NCBI RefSeq assembly: GCF_000406165.1
Contig: NZ_CM001977.1
Span: 124,001 to 188,000, forward strand
Length of the DNA stretch: 64,000 bases
Direction: 5' to 3'
Origin: Dickeya zeae NCPPB 2538
GTDB lineage: Bacteria; Pseudomonadota; Gammaproteobacteria; Enterobacterales; Enterobacteriaceae
The notes beneath the pieces were generated by a model. That model was not told the origin of the DNA, did not search any database, and saw only the letters and a program-made list of their open reading frames with translations. The translations under genes were made by a program, and so were the position numbers. Below are positions 52,086-61,131 of the stretch, piece by piece; the first letter of the stretch is position 1, and every line of letters starts with the position of its first letter.

Positions 52086-53645
52086 TTACTTGAACTCAGC
52101 CTGATCGAAAATCAGAGAACCGTCCGCCAGCATGTAAACGCCAGACAGATTTTTCACTTTACCGACCAGGTTGTCCGGTACACCCAGGAACACCACCGGC
52201 GCGTCTTTCCAGATCAGTTTCTGGGCATCGGCATACGCGGCAGCACGTTTGCTGTTATCTGAGGTAGCCAGACCGGCGACGATCGCTTTGTCCACATCCG
52301 GGTTACTGTAGTAAGACACGTTATAGGCTTTCGGTACCCAGGATTCTGTCGCGAACAGCGGACGCAGCGCCCAGTCGGCATCGCCGGTAGACGGTGACCA
52401 GCCACCGTAGTACAAGTCGAATTCAGCCTGTTTCGGGTCTTTCACGCCGAACAGTTTTTCGTTGCGGGTACCGGAGTCCATCGGGGTCACGGTGACTTTG
52501 ATACCGACCTGCTCAAGCTGCTGTTTGAAGAACTGCGCACTGCGCACAGCGGAGGTGGCGTTGCTGACCCACAGTTTCAGTTCCAGCCCGTTTTCGTAAC
52601 CGGCTTCTTTCAACAGCTCCTTGGCTTTCGCGGGGCTGTAGGTATAGTTCGGCTCGCTCTGGCTGGAGAAGAACTGCACGCGCGGTGCCATGGCAGAGGC
52701 AGCAGGCAGGCCCATACCGGCGAAACCCACTCTCAGCCACATAGTCCGGTTGATGGCAAAGTTCAGCGCCTGGCGTACCCGCACGTCACTCAACGGCCCG
52801 TGTTGGGTATTGATGGCCATGTAGTACAGATAGATGCTGGGGTCACGCTGGATAGCCAGCTTGGTGTCATCTTCAACGGTTTTCACCAGGTCGGACGGCA
52901 GCGGGTAGATAGCGTCAGACTGGCCGGATTTCAAGGCGGCGACGCGGGTGGCGTCTTCCGGCGACGGGTAGAAAGTCACGTTATCCACTTTCGGCCAGCC
53001 TTTCTGCCAGTAGTTGTCGTACTTGGTCAGTTTGACGTCTTTGCCCTGCTGCCATTCGACAAACTTGAACGGACCGGTACCGACCGGGTGTACGCGCAAC
53101 TGGGTTTCATCCGGGTACTGTTGTAACGCGGCCGGGCTGTGCATCACCGCAGACGGGTGCGCCAGGGTGTTGATAAACGCACCGAAGGATTTATTCAGCT
53201 CGATTTTGACCTGTGTCGGCGATACGACCGTCACGCTCTTGATCATATTAAACAGGCTGTTGCGCTTGAGCCCTTTGCTCTGGTCGGCCAGACGGTCAAG
53301 GTTGGCTTTTACTGCATCGGCGTTGAACGGCGTGCCGTCCTGGAAGGTGACGCCTTCGCGCAGCGTGATGGTGTATTCGGTCGCATCGGCGTTGCCGGTG
53401 TAACTGGTTGCCAGCTGCGGCACCAGTTTCATCTGGTCGTCGAACTGGAACAGACGTTCAAAGATCCCGCTCTGGATGGAGTAGCTCAGCGTATCCGAGG
53501 TGTCGTGCGGATCCAGCCCGGTGATGTCAGCGTACATGGAAATGCGCAGATCCTGAGCCTGGGCGGCAGCGGCGGCTAAACACAATGACAGCCCCAGTGC
53601 GACAGCGGAACGACGTGAAGTTACTGCGGGTAGTAACGATTTCAT
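52086..53645 (-). CDS. gsiB: Peptide/glutathione-binding periplasmic protein (GsiB-like)
   Basis: A 519-residue family-5 binding protein with a Sec signal peptide (SAVALGLSLCLAAAAAQAQ). DLRISMYADITGLDPHDTSD and the domain outline match GsiB/DppA. AGGAGAC precedes ATG 53645. The first gene after a 215-bp gap that follows the ATPase gene, so it may have its own promoter. Binds peptides or glutathione-like ligands in the periplasm. Confidence 0.89.
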   Translation of the reverse strand: MKSLLPAVTSRRSAVALGLSLCLAAAAAQAQDLRISMYADITGLDPHDTSDTLSYSIQSGIFERLFQFDDQMKLVPQLATSYTGNADATEYTITLREGVTFQDGTPFNADAVKANLDRLADQSKGLKRNSLFNMIKSVTVVSPTQVKIELNKSFGAFINTLAHPSAVMHSPAALQQYPDETQLRVHPVGTGPFKFVEWQQGKDVKLTKYDNYWQKGWPKVDNVTFYPSPEDATRVAALKSGQSDAIYPLPSDLVKTVEDDTKLAIQRDPSIYLYYMAINTQHGPLSDVRVRQALNFAINRTMWLRVGFAGMGLPAASAMAPRVQFFSSQSEPNYTYSPAKAKELLKEAGYENGLELKLWVSNATSAVRSAQFFKQQLEQVGIKVTVTPMDSGTRNEKLFGVKDPKQAEFDLYYGGWSPSTGDADWALRPLFATESWVPKAYNVSYYSNPDVDKAIVAGLATSDNSKRAAAYADAQKLIWKDAPVVFLGVPDNLVGKVKNLSGVYMLADGSLIFDQAEFK

Positions 53646-53825
53646 GGTGTCTCCTGTAAATGGTGTGAGTTGCTGGTTGTTGTGCTGCTTTCTATTATTG
53701 TTTGTTTTTATTACTGTTTAATTTTCACCGTGGTCAGTACGTTGCCGACGCGGTGACTGCCCTTGGGCAGTTAGGGTGTCCCTGGTGTTGGACGGTGCTA
53801 CGGTTTACTACTGACGAGCCATAAT

Positions 53826-53862
53826 GTCTTACGGTCAATAACGTCTTACGGTCAATAACGTC
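53826..53862. repeat. Two tandem copies of a 17-bp unit
   Basis: GTCTTACGGTCAATAAC occurs at 53826-53842 and 53843-53859, with a further GTC following. It abuts the stop of the gsiA-like gene, in the gap before gsiB. The remainder of the 215-bp gap has an AT-rich patch near 53690-53730 and no gene. Confidence 0.8.
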
Positions 53863-55753
53863 AGGCCCCTGTTGATGGCGACCCGAACCCGGCTTCGCTG
53901 ACCCAATGGTGCGGGGCGACTTCGCGGTAGCGGGCTTTTTCCACCACCTCGTTTGCCTTACGCAACGGCGAGGGAATTTCGCTGTCGTCCAGTTCACGGG
54001 TATAGCGACGGTCAGGGTCGGCGATCGGTACCGAGGCCAGCAGACGCCGGGTATACGGATGCTGCGGGTTGTTGAACACCGACTGACGCGGGCCGATTTC
54101 CACTATTTGACCGAGGTACATCACGGCCACGCGGTTGGCGATGCGTTCCACCACCGCCATGTCATGGGAGATGAAAATCCATGACACGCCGGTCTTCTGC
54201 TGTAAGTCCATCATCAGGTTGACCACCTGTGCCTGAATCGACACATCGAGCGCCGACACGGCCTCGTCAGCAATGATCACCTGAGGGTGCAGCGCCATCG
54301 CTCGGGCGATAGCAATACGTTGACGCTGGCCGCCGGAAAATTCGTGCGGATAGCGCTGTGCGTGTTCCGGTTGCAGGCCGACGCTTTTCAGTAGCGCCTG
54401 CACCTGCGGGGTAGCCTCTTCCAGCGACTTCACCAGTCCGTGCAGCAGCAGCGGCTCGGCAATGGTGAAACCTACCGTCAGACGGGGGTTGAGCGAGGCG
54501 TAAGGATCCTGAAACACCATCTGCATTTTGCGGCGCAGCGGCTGGAAGTCGCGGTCGCGTAAACCGGCAATCTCCTGACCGTCGAACAACAGGCTATCTG
54601 TCTGGCTTTCCACCAGACGTAGCAGCGCCCGCCCGGTGGTGGATTTGCCACAGCCAGACTCGCCGACAATCGCCAGCGTTTCCCCCGGCCAGACGGCGAA
54701 ATCAATTTGCTCTACCGCATGTACCCGGTGGGTGACGGAAGAGAAAATGCCGCTGCGGATGGGGTAGTACACTTTCAGGCCACGAATATCGAGCAACGGC
54801 GGAGCGTCATAACGCGCGGTCATGTGATCCGGTTCCGCTGTCGCGTTTTGCTGCCCTAGCAGCGGGAAGCGCCTGGGCCAGGCGCTGTCGCGCATATCGC
54901 CCAGCCGTGGCACCGCTGCCAGCAGTGCTTTGGTGTAGTCGTGCTGCGGACGATTGAAAATATCCTCGACCCGACCTTGTTCCACCACCTCACCGCGATA
55001 CATGACTACTACGCGGTCCGCGATTTCCGCCACCACGCCCATGTCGTGGGTAATGAACAACACCGACATGTTGCTCTGGCGTTGCAGGTTGCGCAGGATT
55101 TGCAGGATGCGTGCCTGTACCGTCACATCCAGCGCTGTAGTGGGCTCGTCGGCGATCAGTAACTGCGGGTCGCAGACCAGTGCCTGGGCTATCATCACCC
55201 GCTGGCGCATCCCGCCGGACAGCGAATGCGGATAGCTGTTCATCACTCGGTCGATATCCGCGATCCGCACTTTGCGCAGCAGTTCGCGTGCTTTGCTATC
55301 GGCGCTGGCCGCGTCGCACATGTTGTGGTCCAGCAAGGCCTCGGTGAGTTGATCACCCACTTTCAGCACCGGGTTGAGGGAGGTCATCGGCTCCTGAAAG
55401 ATCATCGCCATATCACGACCGCGCAGGCGGCGACGGGCATCGTCCTTCAGGGTCAGCAGGTCATGGCGGCGACCGGTGCTATCGGTAAAGCGAATGCCGC
55501 CACGTTCAATACGGGCGGACGCGGCCAGCAGCCCCATGACCGTCAGCGAGGTGACGGATTTGCCGGAGCCGCTTTCGCCGACCACGGCGACCACTTCCCC
55601 TTTGTTGAGGCTGAAGGATACGCCCTTGAGCGCCAAATGCGTGCCGGAGCGGCCGCTGAAGCTAACGCTCAGGTCGTCTATCTCCAGCACCGGCTGCGGT
55701 GTCGGGGCAGACGCCGTCGCAGCAGGGATTGCGGTTAGGGTGGTATCCGTCAT
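53861..55753 (-). CDS. gsiA: Dual-domain peptide/glutathione ABC ATPase (GsiA-like)
   Basis: A 630-residue ATPase with two complete nucleotide-binding halves, as in E. coli GsiA (623 residues). First half: GESGSGKSVTS, LSGGMRQRV, LLIADEPTTALD. Second half: GESGCGKSTTG, FSGGQRQRIAIARA, IIADEAVSALD (the usual DEP reads DEA). ATG 55753 has CGGAG upstream; GTG 55777 overlaps the preceding stop and is an alternative. One protein powers both permeases. It is separated from gsiBCD by 215 bp and joined instead to dgcA/dgcN. Confidence 0.89.
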   Translation of the reverse strand: MTDTTLTAIPAATASAPTPQPVLEIDDLSVSFSGRSGTHLALKGVSFSLNKGEVVAVVGESGSGKSVTSLTVMGLLAASARIERGGIRFTDSTGRRHDLLTLKDDARRRLRGRDMAMIFQEPMTSLNPVLKVGDQLTEALLDHNMCDAASADSKARELLRKVRIADIDRVMNSYPHSLSGGMRQRVMIAQALVCDPQLLIADEPTTALDVTVQARILQILRNLQRQSNMSVLFITHDMGVVAEIADRVVVMYRGEVVEQGRVEDIFNRPQHDYTKALLAAVPRLGDMRDSAWPRRFPLLGQQNATAEPDHMTARYDAPPLLDIRGLKVYYPIRSGIFSSVTHRVHAVEQIDFAVWPGETLAIVGESGCGKSTTGRALLRLVESQTDSLLFDGQEIAGLRDRDFQPLRRKMQMVFQDPYASLNPRLTVGFTIAEPLLLHGLVKSLEEATPQVQALLKSVGLQPEHAQRYPHEFSGGQRQRIAIARAMALHPQVIIADEAVSALDVSIQAQVVNLMMDLQQKTGVSWIFISHDMAVVERIANRVAVMYLGQIVEIGPRQSVFNNPQHPYTRRLLASVPIADPDRRYTRELDDSEIPSPLRKANEVVEKARYREVAPHHWVSEAGFGSPSTGA

Positions 55754-55773
55754 CGTCACTCCGGTAGGTTCTG

Positions 55774-56739
55774 TCACAGCCAGATGCGGCCAAGGTTATA
55801 CGTCAGGTAAGGCGAGCTGTCGGCGGCCAGCCAAATCGGGCCATCCAGATCCACGTGTTCGGCCGCCAGCGCCACTGGCAGAGCGGCTTCCATCGCCAGC
55901 GAGGAGCCGAGCATGCAGCCAACCATGATGCGCAGGTCGTGCTGACGAGCTTGTGCCACCATCGCCAGTGCTTCGGTCAGCCCGCCGCATTTGTCCAGCT
56001 TGATGTTGATCATCTCGTAGCGGTCGCACAGCGCGGCGATGTCGCCCCGGTGGTGGCAGCTTTCATCGGCGCATACCGCGATCGCGTGTTTAAACGTCGC
56101 CAGCGCGCTGTCCTGCCCGGCAGGTAACGGTTGCTCGACCATCGCGATGCGATGTGCGGCTAACTGGCGCAGCAATGATTCCAAATCCAACCCGCTCCAG
56201 GCTTCATTGGCATCGACAATCAACGTGACATTGGGAGCCGCCTGGCGGATTGCCGCCACTTTTTCCAGAATCTGATCCCGGTCGAGCTTGATCTTCAATA
56301 GCAACGCGCCGCGCGACACCGCGTCTTTGGCGGCGTTCGCCATGTTTTCCAGCGTGTCGAGGCTCAGGGTCTCAGCGGTAATGATCGACTGCGGCGGCGC
56401 GATGGCGAGGTGCTGCCACAGCGTTTGTCGGGCAAGCGCGGCGTTCAGTCGCCACAGGGCGCAGTCCAGGGCGTTGCGCGCCGATCCCGGCGGCAACGAC
56501 TGTTGCAGTGCTTCCAGACTGATACCGTTTTCCACTGCCTGACGCACGGTTTCCAACTGGCGGGTGACGCTGTCAGCCGTTTCCTGATAGTGCGCGGTGG
56601 GCGTGCATTCCCCCCGGCCGATGAAGCCGCGCTCTTCCAGCGTGACCCGCACCACGGTAACGGCGGTACGGGTACCGCGCGAGATGGCGAACGGGCGGGC
56701 CAGCGGCAGCTCTACGGTTTCAATTTGCATCTGTCGCAT
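55774..56739 (-). CDS. dgcA: N-acetyl-D-glutamate racemase / dipeptide epimerase family (DgcA-like)
   Basis: A 321-residue enolase-superfamily enzyme of the L-Ala-D/L-Glu epimerase type. Catalytic KxK is in LLKIKLDRD, metal ligands in IVDANEAW, EQPL and CADES, and the second catalytic lysine in INIKLDKCGG. Paired with a DUF1611 protein (the next gene upstream), it matches the DgcN-DgcA pathway that converts D-glutamate to L-glutamate by way of N-acetyl forms. An Ala-Glu dipeptide epimerase for recycled peptidoglycan is the alternative. ATG 56739; the neighbouring ATG at 56730 is also possible. Confidence 0.83.
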   Translation of the reverse strand: MRQMQIETVELPLARPFAISRGTRTAVTVVRVTLEERGFIGRGECTPTAHYQETADSVTRQLETVRQAVENGISLEALQQSLPPGSARNALDCALWRLNAALARQTLWQHLAIAPPQSIITAETLSLDTLENMANAAKDAVSRGALLLKIKLDRDQILEKVAAIRQAAPNVTLIVDANEAWSGLDLESLLRQLAAHRIAMVEQPLPAGQDSALATFKHAIAVCADESCHHRGDIAALCDRYEMINIKLDKCGGLTEALAMVAQARQHDLRIMVGCMLGSSLAMEAALPVALAAEHVDLDGPIWLAADSSPYLTYNLGRIWL

Positions 56740-56743
56740 CGGG

Positions 56744-57751
56744 TTATCCCTGGGTTTTCAGCAGCGTCGCAATGTCATCAATACCGAAACGGATCGGGTC
56801 GGTGGCAGGAACACCGAAGCGTTCGCTCAGGCCGCGGCAGTACTCACGCGCTTCCTGTTCGCCATAGTTGGAGGTGTTGATGGCGAAACCCGCTAACTGC
56901 ACCTCCGGGTTGGTCACACGGGCAGCGCGCAGGCAGGCATCCACACACTCATCCAGTTCCACCATCGGTTGATGCGGCAGGTGGCGCATGTGCGGGCGAC
57001 CCATTTCGTGGCACATCACCAGCCAGTGCGGCTGGGCACCGTGGATAAGACCGGTGGTCACTCCAGCGTAGGACGGATGAAACAGCGACCCCTGGCCTTC
57101 AACGATATCCCAGTGGTCATCGTCATTGGCAGGAGACAACGCTTCTGCTGCACCAGCGATAAAATCGGCGATCACAGCGTCAATGGCGATACCGTCGCCA
57201 GCTACCAGCACCCCGGTTTGACCGGTGGCACGGAAATCCGCCTTCATCCCCTGTGCACGCATGGCGGCTTCCAGCGCCAGCGAGGTGTACATTTTGCCAA
57301 CCGAGCAGTCGGTACCGACGGTCAGTACGCGTTTACCGCTGCGTTTCTTACCACTGCCGACGGTTAATTCCGGGCGCATGTGACGAATATCGAACAGCGC
57401 TACCTGATGCTGCTCTGCCAGCGCCTGTAAACCAGGGACATCAATCAGCCGTTGATGCAGGCCATTGGCAACATTCATACCGGCCTCGATGGCGGTACGC
57501 ACGGTGTCCAGCCAGTATGGCGGCAGAAAGCCACCGGCGTTGGCGGTACCCAGTACCAGCGTTTTAGCGCCACGCGCCACCGCGGTGGGGATATCCAGAT
57601 CATCGAGCCCCAGTGACACCGTGCTGCCCGGCAGGCGTAACTGGCCTACACACTGTTCGGGGCGCCAGGTGTGAATACCGCGTGCCGTTTTCACCGCCAG
57701 CGGGTCGGTCACATCGCCAAGAAAAAGCAGGTAAGGTTGTGGAATCAGCAT
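56744..57751 (-). CDS. dgcN: DUF1611 D-glutamate N-acetyltransferase (DgcN-like)
   Basis: A 335-residue DUF1611 protein with a P-loop in VLTVGTDCSVGKMYTSLALE and conserved regions GLHQRLIDVP and GQGSLFHPSYAGVTTGLIHG. Members have been described as N-acetyltransferases that act on D-glutamate together with a DgcA-type racemase. It is the first gene of the operon dgcN-dgcA-gsiA, with only 4 bp before dgcA. The linkage of D-Glu conversion with a peptide importer is the main functional clue for this region. Confidence 0.83.
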   Translation of the reverse strand: MLIPQPYLLFLGDVTDPLAVKTARGIHTWRPEQCVGQLRLPGSTVSLGLDDLDIPTAVARGAKTLVLGTANAGGFLPPYWLDTVRTAIEAGMNVANGLHQRLIDVPGLQALAEQHQVALFDIRHMRPELTVGSGKKRSGKRVLTVGTDCSVGKMYTSLALEAAMRAQGMKADFRATGQTGVLVAGDGIAIDAVIADFIAGAAEALSPANDDDHWDIVEGQGSLFHPSYAGVTTGLIHGAQPHWLVMCHEMGRPHMRHLPHQPMVELDECVDACLRAARVTNPEVQLAGFAINTSNYGEQEAREYCRGLSERFGVPATDPIRFGIDDIATLLKTQG

Positions 57752-58002
57752 GATGTCTTATCCGTGGTTGCATAGTGATGACATGAGAGAAGATGTCTAA
57801 GACTATTCCACGATGCTTTTTTTCTGACGAATGCTTGTTTATGGGTAGGGTATAACCTGATGTTATGGAGTTGTTTTTAATTAGTTATTTGTTATTTAAT
57901 GATTTTTTATTGCAAATACTCGCAGGGTATACCGACGGGTTATGCCAAAACAGGCAGATCAAAATCTTTTGTATTGACGATAAACCCGTTGAGGGATTGT
58001 GT
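57752..58002. promoter_or_regulatory. Upstream region of dgcN operon
   Basis: 251 bp, AT-rich around 57860-57920 (ATTAGTTATTTGTTATTTAA), which fits a promoter for the minus-strand dgcN operon, though no -35/-10 pair stands out. It also receives the 3' end of the DUF202 pair. No gene is seen. Confidence 0.4.
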
Positions 58003-58335
58003 TTAGCTGGTCGTGAACCCCACCAACAGGCTCAATGCCGTGACCAGCACCATAAGTACCAGCAGTTGCATCATTCGCATGGATTGCCGGGTACAAGGGT
58101 GACTATAGCGCTGTAGCGCGCGCAATCGCAGACGCGACCAGATATACGTGACCAACGCCATCACCAGCAGGAACAACCCGGTAGCGAGCATCAGCGGCTG
58201 GGTGGTGATCGAACCGGCTTTGAGCAGTAAAAGGCTGTTGATCAGCAGCACAAAGGCGGTACGCGACCAGGCAAGCCGCGTGCGTTCCGGTTGCAGGCCA
58301 GGGTCGCGCGGCGGGGTATCGGCAGGTGTGGTCAT
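58003..58335 (-). CDS. DUF202 inner-membrane protein (YidG/YidH-like)
   Basis: A 110-residue membrane protein with the DUF202 opening DPGLQPERTRLAWSRTAFVLL and three hydrophobic segments. It resembles E. coli YidG. Five bases separate it from the preceding DUF202 gene, so the two form an operon. Function unknown. Confidence 0.84.
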   Translation of the reverse strand: MTTPADTPPRDPGLQPERTRLAWSRTAFVLLINSLLLLKAGSITTQPLMLATGLFLLVMALVTYIWSRLRLRALQRYSHPCTRQSMRMMQLLVLMVLVTALSLLVGFTTS

Positions 58336-58340
58336 GGCGG

Positions 58341-58742
58341 TTACATCAGCAGGATAATCAGCGCCAGTGCAACCGACGTCAGGCTCACGACGCTGGCGAC
58401 GACGACGAGCAGACGGGTATACGGCAGCGCTTGCCCGGCACGCATCGCCCGCTCGTTATCGGCCCAGCGTTGGTAAGCCATCCACGCCAGCAGCGCCGCT
58501 GCCAGCGCCAGAAAGGCTGACATACCGGCTCGGATGGTGGGTGACCCCAGCGTGGGGGCAAACTGGTCAATGGCGATGGCACCGGCCAGAAACGCCAGCG
58601 CGGTACGAATCCAGGCCAGAAAGGTGCGCTCGTTAGCCAGCGAAAAGCGATAATCCGGCGTGGTTCCCTGTTGCTGCCAGGGAATTTTCTTGCCTGACGG
58701 CGTGGGTGAAGGTGGTGAAGAGACGGAGTCACTCATGAACAT
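58341..58742 (-). CDS. yidH: DUF202 inner-membrane protein (YidH-like)
   Basis: A 133-residue membrane protein. DYRFSLANERTFLAWIRTALAFLAGAIAIDQF is the DUF202 signature, and two more hydrophobic helices follow. It matches E. coli YidH. The proline-rich N-terminus is cytoplasmic by the positive-inside pattern. ATG 58742 (AGG seven bases upstream) or 58736 may be used. Function unknown. Confidence 0.85.
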   Translation of the reverse strand: MFMSDSVSSPPSPTPSGKKIPWQQQGTTPDYRFSLANERTFLAWIRTALAFLAGAIAIDQFAPTLGSPTIRAGMSAFLALAAALLAWMAYQRWADNERAMRAGQALPYTRLLVVVASVVSLTSVALALIILLM

Positions 58743-58855
58743 CAGCAGCCTGCGGATAAATAATGCCGGTATTCTACATGGCTTACTGATGGCTCTCCAG
58801 CCGATGGCACGGATGGCACCGGAAAAATTGATGAAATTTTAATCGTGACTGGCGG

Positions 58856-58884
58856 TAGGCAGGGCAGGGGGAAGACCGTATAAT
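58856..58884 (+). promoter_or_regulatory. Promoter of rph-pyrE
   Basis: TAGGCA (58856-58861), a 17-bp spacer and a perfect TATAAT (58879-58884). The start of transcription would be about 30 bases before the rph ATG. Confidence 0.65.
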
Positions 58885-58920
58885 GCGCGCCAGTTTAATG
58901 AACCTGCCCGGAGACGAGCC

Positions 58921-59637
58921 ATGCGCCCAACAGGCCGAAGTGCCCAGCAAATTCGCCCTCTTACATTCACCCGTCATTACACCAAACATGCTGAAGGATC
59001 GGTATTGGTGGAGTTTGGCGATACCAAAGTGCTGTGCAATGCCACGGTAGAAGAAGGGGTTCCGCGTTTCCTGAAAGGTCAGGGACAAGGCTGGATTACC
59101 GCTGAATACGGCATGCTGCCGCGATCCACCCATAGCCGTAACGCCCGTGAAGCGGCAAAAGGCAAGCAAGGCGGCCGCACACTGGAAATTCAGCGTCTGA
59201 TCGCCCGCTCGCTGCGTGCCGCCGTAGACCTGAACAAATTGGGTGAATTCACCATTACGCTGGACTGCGACGTATTGCAGGCCGATGGTGGCACCCGTAC
59301 TGCCTCTATCACCGGTGCCTGCGTGGCGCTGGCGGATGCGCTAAACGGTATGGTGGCCAGCGGTAAGCTGAAAGCCAGCCCGTTGAAAGGCATGGTGGCG
59401 GCGGTATCGGTCGGGATTGTTAATGGTGAAGCGGTGTGTGACCTGGAATATGTGGAAGATTCCGCCGCAGAAACTGACATGAACGTCGTGATGACCGAAG
59501 ATGGCCGCATGATAGAGGTGCAGGGCACCGCGGAAGGTGAGCCGTTCAGCCACGACGAATTGTTGTCGTTACTGGCGCTGGCGCGTCAGGGCATCGAAGA
59601 TATTGTCAGAGCGCAGAAGGCCGCATTGGCCGATTGA
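58921..59637 (+). CDS. rph: Ribonuclease PH
   Basis: A 238-residue phosphorolytic 3'-5' exoribonuclease that trims tRNA 3' ends; the length equals that of intact enterobacterial RNase PH. MRPTGRSAQQIRPLTFTRHYTKHAEGSVLVEFGDTKVLC and AEYGMLPRSTHSRN mark the phosphate-binding and catalytic regions. GGAGACGAGCC precedes ATG 58921. The frame is intact, unlike the frameshifted rph of E. coli K-12. It is co-transcribed with pyrE across an attenuator. Confidence 0.97.
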   Translation: MRPTGRSAQQIRPLTFTRHYTKHAEGSVLVEFGDTKVLCNATVEEGVPRFLKGQGQGWITAEYGMLPRSTHSRNAREAAKGKQGGRTLEIQRLIARSLRAAVDLNKLGEFTITLDCDVLQADGGTRTASITGACVALADALNGMVASGKLKASPLKGMVAAVSVGIVNGEAVCDLEYVEDSAAETDMNVVMTEDGRMIEVQGTAEGEPFSHDELLSLLALARQGIEDIVRAQKAALAD

Positions 59638-59643
59638 TTGTTA

Positions 59644-59668
59644 AAGCGACCCAGGTGGTCGCTTTTTT
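59644..59668 (+). terminator. pyrE attenuator
   Basis: AAGCGACC-CAGGT-GGTCGCTT stem directly followed by T6, seven bases after the rph stop and about 70 bases before pyrE. In enterobacteria this hairpin couples pyrE expression to UTP supply through rph translation. Confidence 0.88.
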
Positions 59669-59736
59669 ATGCCATCCATTTTTATGCTATGCAGTCAGAA
59701 CGGTGGGAAACTACCGTCGTAACAGGAGAGGGAGTC

Positions 59737-60378
59737 ATGAAAGCCTATCAGCGTCAGTTTATCGAATTCGCACTGAGCAAGCAGGTTCTGAAATTCGGCG
59801 AATTTACCCTGAAATCCGGGCGTATCAGCCCCTATTTCTTTAATGCCGGGTTATTTAATACCGGGCGTGATCTGGCGTTGCTGGGACGCTTTTACGCCGA
59901 GGCGCTGGTGGATGCCAATGTTGAATTCGACGTGCTGTTCGGTCCGGCTTACAAGGGGATTCCGATTGCCACCACGACGGCGGTGGCGCTGGCGGAACAC
60001 CATGACCGTGATGTGCCCTACTGCTTTAACCGTAAAGAAGCCAAGGATCACGGCGAAGGCGGCAATCTGGTCGGTAGCCCGCTGAAAGGCCGCATCATGC
60101 TGGTGGACGATGTGATTACCGCCGGTACGGCTATCCGCGAATCGATGGATATCATCGCCGCACAAGGGGCGACGCTGGCTGGTGTACTGATTGCGCTCGA
60201 CCGGCAAGAGCGTGGTCGTGGCGAACTGTCCGCGATTCAGGAAGTGGAACGCGATTATCAGTGCAACGTGACGTCCATCATCACGCTGGGCGACCTGATT
60301 AGCTGGCTGGCGGAAAAACCGGAAATGGCTGCGCATCTGGACGCGGTGAACGCTTACCGTGCGCAATTCGGCGTATAA
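59737..60378 (+). CDS. pyrE: Orotate phosphoribosyltransferase
   Basis: A 213-residue enzyme that makes OMP from orotate and PRPP in UMP synthesis. LVDDVITAGTAIRES is the PRPP-binding loop; FGPAYKGIPIATTTAVAL and KEAKDHGEGG form the hood region. ATG 59737 (GGAGAGGGAG upstream) gives the standard length and start MKAYQRQFIEFAL. Confidence 0.98.
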   Translation: MKAYQRQFIEFALSKQVLKFGEFTLKSGRISPYFFNAGLFNTGRDLALLGRFYAEALVDANVEFDVLFGPAYKGIPIATTTAVALAEHHDRDVPYCFNRKEAKDHGEGGNLVGSPLKGRIMLVDDVITAGTAIRESMDIIAAQGATLAGVLIALDRQERGRGELSAIQEVERDYQCNVTSIITLGDLISWLAEKPEMAAHLDAVNAYRAQFGV

Positions 60379-60400
60379 CCCGGCTGGGATGAAATAAGCG

Positions 60401-60419
60401 GCGTGGCGGTGCGCCACGC
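60401..60419. terminator. Hairpin between convergent pyrE and slmA
   Basis: GCGTGGCG-GTG-CGCCACGC stem of eight base pairs, without a strong T-run on either side (TTATTTCA follows on the minus strand). Probably a bidirectional terminator, but weak by the usual criteria. Confidence 0.4.
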
Positions 60420-60426
60420 TGTACGT

Positions 60427-61023
60427 TTACTGAAGCTGGGCGGCCAGCAAGGGCCAGCGGGTTTCGAAATCCTGCGTGGGCAGGGTACGGAACTCGGAAC
60501 GGGTAAAGCGGGAGAGCATCCCTTCGCAGAACGCCAGTAACTGGCTCGCCAGCAACGTTTCGTCATGGCGAAACGCTTCGCCGCCGCGTAGTTTGTGTTC
60601 GCGCAGTACCTGACGCAATTGCGATTCAATGCGGTCAAACAGCTGGTTGATGCGACCCTGCAACCGGTCCTGTTCGAACATCAGCGCATGGCCGGTGAGA
60701 ATGCGCGTCAAACCGGGGTTTTTCTCGGCAAAGCCGAGGATCAGCAACAAAATGAGCCGCAGCCGATTAAAGGTGTCTTTTTCATCCTGCAGGATCAGGT
60801 TGATACGGGTAGTCAGGCTGTCTTCAATAAATTCGATCAGGCTGTCAAACATGCGTGTTTTGCTGGGAAAATGCCGATAAAGAGCGGCTTCTGAAACGCC
60901 AACGGTGGCGGCCAGCTTAGCGGTGGTGATACGTTGACTGCCATCGCTGGATTCCAGCATCTGCGCCAGTGCCTGCAGAATTTCCTCGCGACGGTTCCTT
61001 TTCGTATTTTCTTTCTCTGCCAT
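60427..61023 (-). CDS. slmA: Nucleoid occlusion factor SlmA
   Basis: A 198-residue TetR-family DNA-binding protein that blocks FtsZ assembly over the nucleoid. N-terminal TKRNRREEILQALAQMLES and the helix-turn-helix TTAKLAATVGVSEAALYRHFPSKTRMF match E. coli SlmA, as does the length. ATG 61023 (MAEKENTKRNRR) is the conserved start; a longer in-frame start at 61059 is not conserved. Confidence 0.96.
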   Translation of the reverse strand: MAEKENTKRNRREEILQALAQMLESSDGSQRITTAKLAATVGVSEAALYRHFPSKTRMFDSLIEFIEDSLTTRINLILQDEKDTFNRLRLILLLILGFAEKNPGLTRILTGHALMFEQDRLQGRINQLFDRIESQLRQVLREHKLRGGEAFRHDETLLASQLLAFCEGMLSRFTRSEFRTLPTQDFETRWPLLAAQLQ

Positions 61024-61131
61024 GTCAGAAAAGACCCTTGATAAAAATGTGACGGACAAACACCAGATAGCGCCACAGTCGCATCAACGCTGTGGCTTTA
61101 TAATTTTCCTGGGAGGCAGGGATAACGCGTA

